Under the pieces are notes generated by a model. The model was not told the DNA's origin. It searched no databases and was given only the letters and a program-made list of their open reading frames with translations. Of a stretch of DNA of 64,000 nt, positions 7,432 to 15,043 are shown piece after piece. The stretch covers positions 1-64,000 of the forward strand of contig CAYMPG010000009.1 of assembly GCA_964392455.1 (NCBI GenBank). The letters are read 5' to 3'. How positions within the stretch are numbered: the stretch's first letter is position 1; the number at the start of each line of letters is the position of its first letter. Both the position numbers and the translations under genes were made by a program. The DNA comes from SFEL01 sp964392455 (GTDB taxonomy: Bacteria; Bacillota; Clostridia; Christensenellales; CAG-138).

Positions 7432-8793
7432 TCAGCAGTCGATATCCGCCATGGCCTTGCGGAACTGGAAGAAGAACAGTATGGCGGTGAAGGTGACGGC
7501 AATAATATCCGCTATGGGCTCAGCCATATATACGCCCATGGTGGGATCTGAGGCGATGTGGGGCATAATGTATATGAGGGGCAGCAGCAGTACGAACTTT
7601 CTTACTACTGCTACGATGATGGAGTTTACCGCCTTTCCGAGGGAGGTAAAGGTCATCTGGCAGGCTATCTGTATGCCAAAGAGCAGTATGCCGCCAAGGT
7701 AGATACGCAGTGCGGGGGCAGTAAATGCAGCCAGTGCCTTATCCGGAGTGAATATGCCCACGAATACCTGGGGCTTTAGCATTACCAGCGCCCACAGCAC
7801 CACGGAATAGGTAAGGCAGGCCTTAAGGAGCAGCCGGAATGCTGCCTTTACCCGGCCGCTGTTTCGTGCGCCGTAGTTGTAGCTGATGATGGGCTGGGCG
7901 CCCTGAGCTATGCCCTGCATGGGGAGCATGGCAAACTGCATAACGCTTGTAAGTATGGTCATGGCGCCAACGGCTATGTCTCCGCCATAGTGCAGCAGAG
8001 ATGAGTTGAAGCAAACCGAAATAACGCTTTCGCTGGCCTGCATGATAAATGCAGCAGTGCCAAGGGCAAGGCAGGGGAATATCACCTTGGCCTCAAGGCG
8101 CATATTTGCCTTTTTGAGCCGGATAAGGCTCTTTTTGCCAACGAGGAAGTACAGCACCCACAGGCAGGATACGGCCTGGGAGATTATGGTGGCAAGGGCG
8201 GCACCCTTTACGCCCATGCCAAGGGCAAAGATGAATATGGGGTCAAGAATGATATTGCAGACTGCGCCTATGATAACTGATACCATGGCGGTCTTTGTGA
8301 AGCCCTGGGCAGTGATGAAGGAATTCATGCCCAGCGTAAGCTGAACGAATACCGTGCCAAGGGCGTATACGGTCATATAGTCAGTGGCGTAGCCGATGGT
8401 GTTTTCGCTGGCACCGAAGGAGAGCAGCAGCTCCCTGTTCCACATCAGCAAAACGGCAGTGAGCACGGCGGATATGATAATCTGAGCGGAGAAGCAGTTG
8501 CCAAGAATGTTTTCCGCCATGTCGTTATCCTGCCTGCCCATGGATATGGAGGCACGGGGAGCGCCGCCTGAGCTTACAAGGGCGGCAAAGGCGGAAACTA
8601 TCATGATGAGCGGCATACACACACCCACGCCTGTAAGGGCAAGGCTGCCGGTCTCAGGTATGCGGCCAATGTATATGCGGTCTACCAGATTGTAAAGCAA
8701 ATTGATAAGCTGAGCCACCACCGTGGGGACGGACAGCTTAAACAGCAGCTCTCCAAGGGGAGCTGTTCCGAGAAAATCCTTTTGATCCTGCAT
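7432..8793 (-). CDS. MATE-family exporter (second copy)
   Basis: A 453-residue MATE transporter, distinct from the copy downstream. Seen are the N-terminal SVPTVVAQLINLLYNLVDRI, GVGVCMPLIMIVSAFAALV, the ALGMGVKGAALATIISQA motif typical of NorM/MepA relatives and the IAQGAQPIISYNYGARN block in the second half. About 12 membrane segments and two homologous halves are evident. It has its own terminator (7374-7417), so it is transcribed separately from the first copy. It belongs to the MepA-like branch by motif; the substrate cannot be told from sequence. Confidence 0.92.
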   Translation of the reverse strand: MQDQKDFLGTAPLGELLFKLSVPTVVAQLINLLYNLVDRIYIGRIPETGSLALTGVGVCMPLIMIVSAFAALVSSGGAPRASISMGRQDNDMAENILGNCFSAQIIISAVLTAVLLMWNRELLLSFGASENTIGYATDYMTVYALGTVFVQLTLGMNSFITAQGFTKTAMVSVIIGAVCNIILDPIFIFALGMGVKGAALATIISQAVSCLWVLYFLVGKKSLIRLKKANMRLEAKVIFPCLALGTAAFIMQASESVISVCFNSSLLHYGGDIAVGAMTILTSVMQFAMLPMQGIAQGAQPIISYNYGARNSGRVKAAFRLLLKACLTYSVVLWALVMLKPQVFVGIFTPDKALAAFTAPALRIYLGGILLFGIQIACQMTFTSLGKAVNSIIVAVVRKFVLLLPLIYIMPHIASDPTMGVYMAEPIADIIAVTFTAILFFFQFRKAMADIDC

Positions 8794-8929
8794 GGGTATA
8801 ACGTATTCTCCTATAAAAATAACTTCAAATGAGAGTATACATCCCTAAAATCGGAAAGAAAAGCATATAAGCAGGATAAAAGCAATATTTCACACCGGAG
8901 TGCGGTAAACTTCACAAATCGGCAACGAT

Positions 8930-8963
8930 TTACAGGCAGCCCGTTCTGTATGGCTGCCTGTAA
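8930..8963 (-). terminator. Strong hairpin after the SDR gene, probable terminator
   Basis: A perfect 12-bp inverted repeat (TTACAGGCAGCC, 8930-8941, with 8952-8963) lies just past the SDR stop. The tract after it on the minus strand is not a clean T run, so termination is likely but not certain. Confidence 0.55.
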
Positions 8964-8976
8964 GTGTATTTTGTGG

Positions 8977-9780
8977 CTATGGCCGCAGGCCAAGGCCCCC
9001 CTGCAGGGTAAGCGTCTCGCCGGTAAGGTACTTAAGGTCTGGAGAGGCAAGCATAACGCAGGCACGGCCTATGTCCTTTTCGGAGTGACCGTAGCGACCC
9101 ATGGGCGGCATATGAAGGTTTGCCTTAAAGGCCTCAGGGTATTCAGCCTCGAATTGCTCAAGCTGCAGCGTCCAGGCGAGAGGACAGATAACGTTTACAT
9201 TTATGCCGTCCGGCCCCCATTCTGTGGCGGCTACCCGGGAGAGCCCCCGTATGCCCTCCTTGGCTGCGGCGTAGGAGCATTGCCCACGGGTGCCGAAAAG
9301 TCCTGCGCCGGATGCAAAGTTTATTACTGTGCCTTGGGTCTCCTTAAGGTAAGGATAGCAGGCCTGCATATAGTAAAAGGTGGAATAAAGGCCAGAGTAT
9401 ATGGCAAGGTCAAAATTATCCCCGGTGTGCTGGGAGAGCGGCACTCCTGAGGCGGAGGCCTGTGCGGCGTTTATTAGCACATCTATGCGGCCAAAACGGC
9501 TTACGGCGCTGCTTACCACGCCGGAGGCTGTGGCAAGGTTATCTGCACCGGCCCGTATATCCGCCTGTATGGGCAGCACATTTACGCCATACAGTCTTTC
9601 GAGCTCCTCCTTTGCGTCCAGCAGCTTTTGCTCATTGCGGCCGGTCAAAACTATATTTGCGCCTTCCTTTGCATAGGCTGTGGCCACGCCGTAGCCTATG
9701 GAGCCGGGCGAACCATCGCTGAGCGGGGAGGTGCGCCCGCCTCCGGTTATGATAGCGGTCTTGTCAGTTAAATATCCCAT
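8977..9780 (-). CDS. Short-chain dehydrogenase/reductase (SDR)
   Basis: A 267-residue Rossmann-fold NAD(P)-dependent oxidoreductase. The cofactor loop is unusual: TGGG is separated from GSIGYG by about ten extra residues (RTSPLSDGSP). Other motifs are normal: INAA for strand 4, catalytic Ser in NFASGAG, and Tyr/Lys in SYAAAKEG. The ATG at 9780 has AAAGGAGG 9 nt upstream and starts at the expected MGYLTDKTAIITG; an upstream in-frame ATG at 9846 lies inside the terminator region. Because the mrp terminator stands before it, it may be a separate unit. The substrate is unknown; steroid, sugar or acyl substrates all occur in this family. Confidence 0.88.
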   Translation of the reverse strand: MGYLTDKTAIITGGGRTSPLSDGSPGSIGYGVATAYAKEGANIVLTGRNEQKLLDAKEELERLYGVNVLPIQADIRAGADNLATASGVVSSAVSRFGRIDVLINAAQASASGVPLSQHTGDNFDLAIYSGLYSTFYYMQACYPYLKETQGTVINFASGAGLFGTRGQCSYAAAKEGIRGLSRVAATEWGPDGINVNVICPLAWTLQLEQFEAEYPEAFKANLHMPPMGRYGHSEKDIGRACVMLASPDLKYLTGETLTLQGGLGLRP

Positions 9781-9845
9781 GGTGAGAGCCTCCTTTTTGG
9801 GGTTAGCTTTTGCGTTTTTCCGGGAGATATTCATCCATGGGAGCA

Positions 9846-9876
9846 CAAAAAAAGGAACGGCGGTCTGCCGTTCCTT
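9846..9876 (-). terminator. Rho-independent terminator after mrp
   Basis: A perfect 10-bp stem (9852-9861 with 9867-9876, AAGGAACGGC) with a 5-nt loop is followed by a T run on the minus strand (complement of 9847-9853), directly downstream of the mrp stop. Confidence 0.88.
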
Positions 9877-9888
9877 GGATAGCTGAGT

Positions 9889-10713
9889 TTACAGGGACAT
9901 TACCTTGTCCGCTGCGCCGGATATGGGGGTAAGGTCCACCGTGTCTATGCGGCCGGCATCGCAGGCTGCTGCAACGGCGGGGTCTATGGGCAGGGTGGCC
10001 AGCAGGGGAATGCCGTAGCCCATGGCAATATCTTCAACATGGCTGTCGCCAAATACCTTTATCTGCTTGCCGCAATCGGGGCAGGTAAAGTAGCTCATGT
10101 TTTCCACTACGCCCAATACGGGGATATTCATCATCTCCGCCATACGCACTGCCTTTTCCACCACCATGGATACAAGGCTCTGGGGGGAGGTGACTACGAT
10201 TATGCCGTCTATGGGCAGGCTCTGGAAAACGGTAAGGGGCACATCGCCGGTTCCCGGAGGCATATCTACAAACATATAGTCCACATCATGCCATACCACA
10301 TCTGTCCAGAACTGCTTTACTACGCCTGCGATAACCGGGCCGCGCCATACTACGGGGTCGGTATCGGATTCCAGCAGAAGGTTGATGGACATGATATTCA
10401 CGCCGCCCCGGCTTACTACGGGCAGCAGGTGATCCATGCCGTCGCCTAAGGCCTTTTCGGTTATGCCGAATATCTTGGGGATGGAGGGGCCGGTTATGTC
10501 CGCATCCAGCACGGCGGCTTTTTTGCCGCGGGCGGCCACTGCGGAGGCCAGCATGGAGGTGACCAGGGACTTGCCTACGCCGCCCTTGCCGCTTACCACG
10601 CCTATCACCTTGCCAACACGGCTGAATTCATTGAGGTTTTCCTTGGGAATTGCATTGCGGGAGGAGCAATCGCTCTGGCCGCAGCTGCTGCAATCATGGG
10701 TACATTCGCTCAT
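9889..10713 (-). CDS. mrp: Mrp/NBP35-family Fe-S cluster carrier ATPase
   Basis: A 274-residue P-loop ATPase of the ParA/MinD superfamily that holds and delivers Fe-S clusters. Seen are the deviant Walker A GKGGVGKS (about residues 41-48), the DADITGPSIPK switch, Walker B FVDMPPGTGD and the CPDC pair (FTCPDCGKQ) that bridges a cluster between two subunits. The N-terminus has an extra Cys-rich stretch (CTHDCSSCGQSDC), as in NBP35-type members, which could bind a second cluster. The MIP18-like N-terminal domain of some Mrp proteins is absent. It is transcribed divergently from a cysteine desulfurase gene, which fits a shared sulfur/iron-sulfur theme. Confidence 0.93.
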   Translation of the reverse strand: MSECTHDCSSCGQSDCSSRNAIPKENLNEFSRVGKVIGVVSGKGGVGKSLVTSMLASAVAARGKKAAVLDADITGPSIPKIFGITEKALGDGMDHLLPVVSRGGVNIMSINLLLESDTDPVVWRGPVIAGVVKQFWTDVVWHDVDYMFVDMPPGTGDVPLTVFQSLPIDGIIVVTSPQSLVSMVVEKAVRMAEMMNIPVLGVVENMSYFTCPDCGKQIKVFGDSHVEDIAMGYGIPLLATLPIDPAVAAACDAGRIDTVDLTPISGAADKVMSL

Positions 10714-10756
10714 GGTACTCGCCTTTCCTAAGTGGGTATTTTATTCACTATATAGG

Positions 10757-10785
10757 ATTATAGCCTCCTTTCATAGTTACGTCAA
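10757..10785 (-). promoter_or_regulatory. Sigma-A-like promoter of mrp
   Basis: On the minus strand TTGACG (10785-10780), a 17-bp spacer and TATAAT (10762-10757), about 45 bp before the mrp start. Confidence 0.8.
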
Positions 10786-10836
10786 AGGCAGAGGAGCAAA
10801 AAGGAGGCATTTTGAGCAAATATATAAAATCAACAG

Positions 10837-10865
10837 TTAAAAGATGGCGTATTGTGTGGTAAAAT
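10837..10865 (+). promoter_or_regulatory. Probable promoter of the cysteine desulfurase-thiI operon
   Basis: TTAAAA (10837-10842), a 17-bp spacer and TAAAAT (10860-10865) with a TGG extension before the -10. The -35 is weak. Confidence 0.55.
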
Positions 10866-10888
10866 ATGGTTTGGCATTATGGCGGCAA

Positions 10889-10939
10889 GTCCCATGGGGA
10901 CAGTGTTGGACATATACTGTATTGGGGATACTTCCCCAA
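10889..10939 (+). promoter_or_regulatory. Three consecutive hairpins in the 5' UTR of the cysteine desulfurase gene
   Basis: GTCCC-ATG-GGGAC (10889-10901), CAGT...ACTG (10901-10919) and TTGGGGA-TACT-TCCCCAA (10922-10939) follow each other between the promoter and the start codon. A regulatory RNA is possible; no known class was recognised. Confidence 0.45.
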
Positions 10940-10967
10940 CTAAATCGATATACGGAGAAAAATAACC

Positions 10968-12107
10968 ATGATATACCTTGATAACAGCGCTACCACCCCC
11001 ACGCTGCCCGGGGCAGCGGAAAGGGCGGCCCAATACATGACGGAGGAATTCTTTAACCCTGCCGCTGCTTACTCCCCTGCCGTAAGGGAGGAGAGGGCGG
11101 TAAATGCCGCAAGAAAGACCCTTGCCGGGGTAATAGGTGTTACCGGGGAGGAGATACTTTTTACCTCGGGCGGCACAGAGAGCAACAATATGGCCATCTT
11201 CGGCTCCCTTAGGGCCATGAGGGGTCAGGGCAGGATAATCATGGGGGCAACGGAGCATCCCTCCATATATGAGCCCTTCCAGAGCCTTGCCCAGCAGTAC
11301 GATGTGCGTGAGGCGCCTGTGGATGAAGCCGGCGCAGTTGACCTTGAGGTGCTGGAGCAAATGATAACGGCAGATACCCGCCTGGTATCCATCATGCAGG
11401 TGAATAACGAGGTGGGCGCAGTAAATGACACTGAGGCCATAAGGAGCATACTGAGAAGGAAGGCCCCCGGCGCTCTGCTGCATATGGATGGCGTTCAGGG
11501 CTTCCTGAAGGTGCCGTTTGATGCAAAGCATTGCGACCTTTACTCCATAAGCGGCCATAAGTTTCACGCTCCCAAGGGAGTGGGTGCCCTGTACGTAAGA
11601 AACGGAATAAGGTTTGCCGGCGGCCAGATAGGCGGCGGGCAGGAGCGCAACCTTCGCAGCGGCACCACCAATACGCCCGGCATAATGGGCATGGAGGCTG
11701 CCATAAAGGACTATACTGCGAACCTTGGTGCCTACCGGGAAAGTATGCGGCGCTGCAAGGTACGCCTTGCGGGCCTGCTTACGGAGCTGCCTGATGTGGT
11801 GATAAACGGGCCTGCCCCTGAGCAGGGCGCACCCCATATACTCAATGCATCCTTCATGGGAGTAAGGGGAGAGGTGCTGCTGCATGCGCTGGAGGAAAAG
11901 GAAATATACGTTTCCACCGGATCAGCCTGTTCTGCCCACAAAAAGGGCAAAAATCGCATACTCAACGCCATGGGCATAAAGGGAGAGCGACAGGAGGGAG
12001 CCATACGCTTCAGCTTCAGCCCGCGCAATACCGAGGAGGAAATGTACAAGACCGCCGAGGCAATTGCTTCCATAATCTCCATGCTGAGGCGCTTTAAGAG
12101 AAGATAA
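10968..12107 (+). CDS. Cysteine desulfurase (NifS/IscS family)
   Basis: A 379-residue PLP enzyme that removes sulfur from cysteine as a protein persulfide and passes it to acceptors. It starts with the typical MIYLDNSATTP. The PLP-binding Lys198 is in SGHKFHAPKG, TEHPSI and HMDGVQ match cofactor contacts, and the active Cys321 is in STGSACSAHK. The C-terminal scaffold-binding tail is short. The thiI gene follows 70 bp later, so the main sulfur acceptor is probably ThiI for tRNA 4-thiouridine; a contribution to Fe-S assembly is possible given the divergent mrp gene. Confidence 0.94.
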   Translation: MIYLDNSATTPTLPGAAERAAQYMTEEFFNPAAAYSPAVREERAVNAARKTLAGVIGVTGEEILFTSGGTESNNMAIFGSLRAMRGQGRIIMGATEHPSIYEPFQSLAQQYDVREAPVDEAGAVDLEVLEQMITADTRLVSIMQVNNEVGAVNDTEAIRSILRRKAPGALLHMDGVQGFLKVPFDAKHCDLYSISGHKFHAPKGVGALYVRNGIRFAGGQIGGGQERNLRSGTTNTPGIMGMEAAIKDYTANLGAYRESMRRCKVRLAGLLTELPDVVINGPAPEQGAPHILNASFMGVRGEVLLHALEEKEIYVSTGSACSAHKKGKNRILNAMGIKGERQEGAIRFSFSPRNTEEEMYKTAEAIASIISMLRRFKRR

Positions 12108-12177
12108 CCTGATGCACACAGCCGTTTCCGCCGGAGCATCCGGCGGAGACGGCACAAATGGGAGGAAAAATACAAAA

Positions 12178-13365
12178 ATGGAACGGGTATTACTGGTACG
12201 CTACGGCGAGATACACCTTAAGGGACTTAACCGCCCCTTTTTCGAGCGCAAGCTGATAGAGGGCATAAAGAGCGCCCTTGTGGATATGCAGGCCACCGTC
12301 CGCATAGAGCAGGGCCGCATATTCGTATGGGGAATAAGCAGCGAGCAGCAGGATGAGGCTGTGGACAGGCTCACCCGCGTATTCGGCATACACTCTATAA
12401 GCCCCGCTGTGGCGGTGGAAAAGGACTGGAGCGCAATAGTTGAGGCGGTAAAGAGCCAGATGGAGCGCACGCTGTCCGGCAGGGAGCAGGCCACCTTCAA
12501 GTGCTTCTCCCGCAGGGCGGACAAGCGCTTCCCCATGAACAGCGAGCAGATAAACCGTGAGCTGGGCCATGAGCTGCTGATGGCGTTCCCCGGGCTTTCG
12601 GTGGATGTGCATGAGCCGGAGATAAAGGTATGCACCGAAATAAGGGAAAAGGCCTACCTTTACTCTGAGGAGATAATGGGTGCGGGCGGTATGCCCACAG
12701 GCACCTCAGGCAGGGCTGCGCTGCTCATCTCGGGCGGCATAGACAGCCCGGTGGCAGGCTACCTTATGGCACGGCGGGGGCTGGAGCTTTCCGCAGTGCA
12801 TTTCTTCAGCTATCCCTATACCAGCGAGCGGGCCAAGGATAAGGTAATAGAGCTTACCAGGCTTGTATCAAGGTATTCAGGGCCGGTGCGGCTGCACCTT
12901 GTGCCCTTTACGGATATACAGCTTGCCATATATGAGCAGTGCCCTCCCAAGGAGACCACCGTGCTCATGCGGCGGCTGATGATGCACATAGCCGAGCTGT
13001 GGGCCAAAGAGGATGGGGCCCTTGCCCTTATTACCGGAGAGGCGCTGGGCCAGGTGGCCAGCCAGACCCTCGAGAGCCTTTGCGTTACCGATGACGCAGT
13101 GAGCATGCCGGTATTCCGCCCGCTGATAGGCTTTGATAAGGATGATATAATCGCCATTGCAAAGCGGATAGATACCTTCAATACTTCCATACTCCCCTAT
13201 GAGGACTGCTGCACGGTATTCGTGCCCCAGCACCCCGTTACCAAGCCCAAGGTGGAGGATCTTCGCAGGAGCGAGGCCATGGTGGACTTTACCGAAATGA
13301 TAAACAGGGCCATGGCAGATACCGAAACCATACTGGTATCCCAGACCGGCACAGAGACAAAATAG
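12178..13365 (+). CDS. thiI: tRNA 4-thiouridine synthetase ThiI
   Basis: A 395-residue enzyme that adenylates U8 of tRNA and inserts sulfur delivered by a desulfurase. It has the N-terminal ferredoxin-like segment (VRYGEIHLKGLNRPFFE), a THUMP domain (about residues 60-165) and a PP-loop pyrophosphatase domain with SGGIDSPVAGYLMARRG. The C-terminal rhodanese domain of the enterobacterial protein is absent, as usual in Firmicutes. The ATG at 12178 is chosen because it begins the family N-terminus (MERVLLVRYGE) and has GGGAGG 12 nt upstream; an earlier in-frame ATG at 12112 would add 22 unrelated residues. It forms an operon with the cysteine desulfurase gene upstream. Confidence 0.95.
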   Translation: MERVLLVRYGEIHLKGLNRPFFERKLIEGIKSALVDMQATVRIEQGRIFVWGISSEQQDEAVDRLTRVFGIHSISPAVAVEKDWSAIVEAVKSQMERTLSGREQATFKCFSRRADKRFPMNSEQINRELGHELLMAFPGLSVDVHEPEIKVCTEIREKAYLYSEEIMGAGGMPTGTSGRAALLISGGIDSPVAGYLMARRGLELSAVHFFSYPYTSERAKDKVIELTRLVSRYSGPVRLHLVPFTDIQLAIYEQCPPKETTVLMRRLMMHIAELWAKEDGALALITGEALGQVASQTLESLCVTDDAVSMPVFRPLIGFDKDDIIAIAKRIDTFNTSILPYEDCCTVFVPQHPVTKPKVEDLRRSEAMVDFTEMINRAMADTETILVSQTGTETK

Positions 13366-13404
13366 TTTTTTTACCCTTTATTTACACTATGCACCTTAGT
13401 ATGG

Positions 13405-13413
13405 TGGTATAAT
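13405..13413 (+). promoter_or_regulatory. Extended -10 promoter element for the RsiV-like lipoprotein gene
   Basis: TGG-TATAAT (13405-13413) stands 34 bp before the start codon; no good -35 was seen, which is compatible with an extended -10 promoter. Confidence 0.5.
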
Positions 13414-13446
13414 ACAGCTGAAAATCAGGGAAAGGAGGTATCCGGT

Positions 13447-14433
13447 ATGAATAAAAAATGGGCGGTGCTCATGGCCTGCCTTGTGCTGCTTGCAGCGCCG
13501 GGGTGCTCAGCAGCAGAGGAGCAGCCCGCTGCGGAGCAGGCAGAGACTACCGGCTACGGCTATGCCGTCTCCGCCACCCCTGAGGTCACTGTGGAGCAGA
13601 TACTCAGCGAGTATAATTCCGCCCGCCAGCCCCTGCCTGTGGAGGAGGATGAGGCCGAGGATACCTGCCCGCCCCTTACGCTTGTGCGCTGCGCCTGTCA
13701 GCTTGGCGACAGCTACGTTATCTTCCCCAAGGTAGAGGGGGAGATTGGCCAGATAATAAACGATGCCATATGCTCTGCCGTTATGAACAGGGCGGAGGAG
13801 CTTGGTATTCCAGTATTTGCAGACTATCGGGTGGAGTACAACCGCAATGGCATATTCTCCATGCGTATGTTTTTATACGATATGTATGGTGAATCCGGCG
13901 CTACGGTGGATTGTGTGCCCCTTACCTTCAGCAGTGAGACCGGCCAGCTTTACCGCATAAGCGACCTTTTTGACAGCGAAAGCGAGCTGTGGCGGGGAAG
14001 AATACCCGATATCATCACTGCCCAGGCAGAGGATTACCAGATGGTGCTGCTGGGAGATGTGCTGCCCATATCGGATGACAGGTCTTTTTACATTACGGAT
14101 GAGGCCGTGGTGATAATGTACGACCTGTATGAGATAGCCACCTACTCTGCGGGCGAGCCTTCATTTGAAATAGCAGTAGGGGAAATTGCCGAGTGCATTG
14201 ACGATAGCAGCGTGCTGAATGCCATGCTGCAGCAGGAGGAGCAAAGCAACGAAAGTGCTCCGGAGGAGACCCCGGCGCCATCAGTACAGCCTGAGCCTAC
14301 TCCCGTGCCTGAGGAAACTATGGAGCCCGGCGCAGAGCATACGGATACGCCTGCCCCGGCATCTGAGCCCACCCAGCCCCCGGTGCAGGGGGCAGAGGGC
14401 GGCGAGGCCGCCGCTGTGGAGGAGGTACAATAA
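13447..14433 (+). CDS. Lipoprotein with an RsiV-like DUF3298 domain and Pro/Glu-rich tail
   Basis: A 328-residue exported protein. The N-terminus (MNKKWAVLMACLVLLAAPGC) is a lipoprotein signal with a slightly atypical lipobox, so the mature protein would start at Cys20. Residues about 70-245 (from LVRCACQLGDSYVIFPKVEG through the YRISDLFDS region to EIAVGEIAECI) resemble DUF3298, the domain found in RsiV and other cell-surface proteins. Residues after about 255 form a low-complexity Pro/Thr/Glu/Ala tail, likely wall-spanning. The site AAAGGAGG precedes the ATG. No sigma factor gene is next to it, so it is not an obvious anti-sigma factor. Its function is unknown. Confidence 0.75.
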   Translation: MNKKWAVLMACLVLLAAPGCSAAEEQPAAEQAETTGYGYAVSATPEVTVEQILSEYNSARQPLPVEEDEAEDTCPPLTLVRCACQLGDSYVIFPKVEGEIGQIINDAICSAVMNRAEELGIPVFADYRVEYNRNGIFSMRMFLYDMYGESGATVDCVPLTFSSETGQLYRISDLFDSESELWRGRIPDIITAQAEDYQMVLLGDVLPISDDRSFYITDEAVVIMYDLYEIATYSAGEPSFEIAVGEIAECIDDSSVLNAMLQQEEQSNESAPEETPAPSVQPEPTPVPEETMEPGAEHTDTPAPASEPTQPPVQGAEGGEAAAVEEVQ

Positions 14434-14678
14434 TGAGGTGCAGCTGCAAAGCCTGCGGAACATACATGATACAGAGCGAAAAGGGCCTGCTCAGCGGCTG
14501 CAAGTGCCCGGAGTGCGGCAATGCCTGCCGGGATTGCATGGGCAGCGTGGAGGCCCCCCTTACGCCGGAGCAGCTCAGGGAAAGGTTTGCAGGGGCCAGC
14601 TTTCAGAGCTTCTCTGCCCAGCCGCCCGAGCCTCCCGAATGGGCGGAGCGGGTAAAGGACTGGCAGAAAAGGCTGTAG
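14433..14678 (+). CDS. Small zinc-ribbon-like protein
   Basis: An 81-residue protein not recognised by name. Its first 37 residues hold seven cysteines (CSCKACG, CKCPECGNACRDC), a pattern suited to zinc or another metal; the C-terminal half is helical and charged (PEQLRERF, EWAERVKDWQKRL). The start codon overlaps the stop of the lipoprotein gene (TAATG) and GGAGG lies 7 nt upstream, so the two are translationally coupled. Confidence 0.6.
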   Translation: MRCSCKACGTYMIQSEKGLLSGCKCPECGNACRDCMGSVEAPLTPEQLRERFAGASFQSFSAQPPEPPEWAERVKDWQKRL

Positions 14679-15043
14679 CTACAGTGCATAAAAATACAAA
14701 AACCATAGCACATATCTTGTTTCTCGCTTTTAAGCCATATTCTGTTTACATATTTGAACTAAAAAAATCCCGTTATGGGGTTGTGCAATAACGAAAAACT
14801 GTGGTAGTATTACAACAAAAGTTTAGTACACCTCCTGCAAAAGCGTAAAAAATACTCACTCCATTTACGGGGGGGGTAATTTTTTTGCCTAAAAACAATT
14901 CTGACGACCCACTATTTTTAGCTTGATATGTCAACATTTGTCATGTGCGAGAAAACGACAAACCCATCGTGCTATAATTTTGAATGCGGCGGCGGGGCAA
15001 AAGCCCGCAAAGCAGCAGTTTAGTTTTATAATGGAGGTAGCCT
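14679..15043 (+). other. AT-rich intergenic region before the adhesin gene
   Basis: This 365-bp gap is clearly richer in A and T than its surroundings. It contains a possible promoter (TTGTGC at 14781, 18-bp spacer, TAGTAT at 14805), a second lone TATAAT (14973-14978), a run of seven or more G followed by a T tract (near 14870-14887), and TTGTC/GACAA inverted elements (14937-14961). No gene was found. It is probably the regulatory region of the adhesin. Confidence 0.5.

Noticed and set aside
10830..11885. A 351-codon open frame on the minus strand opposite the cysteine desulfurase
   Set aside because: It mirrors a clearly conserved gene on the plus strand, contains no family motif and reflects the codon bias of the real gene.
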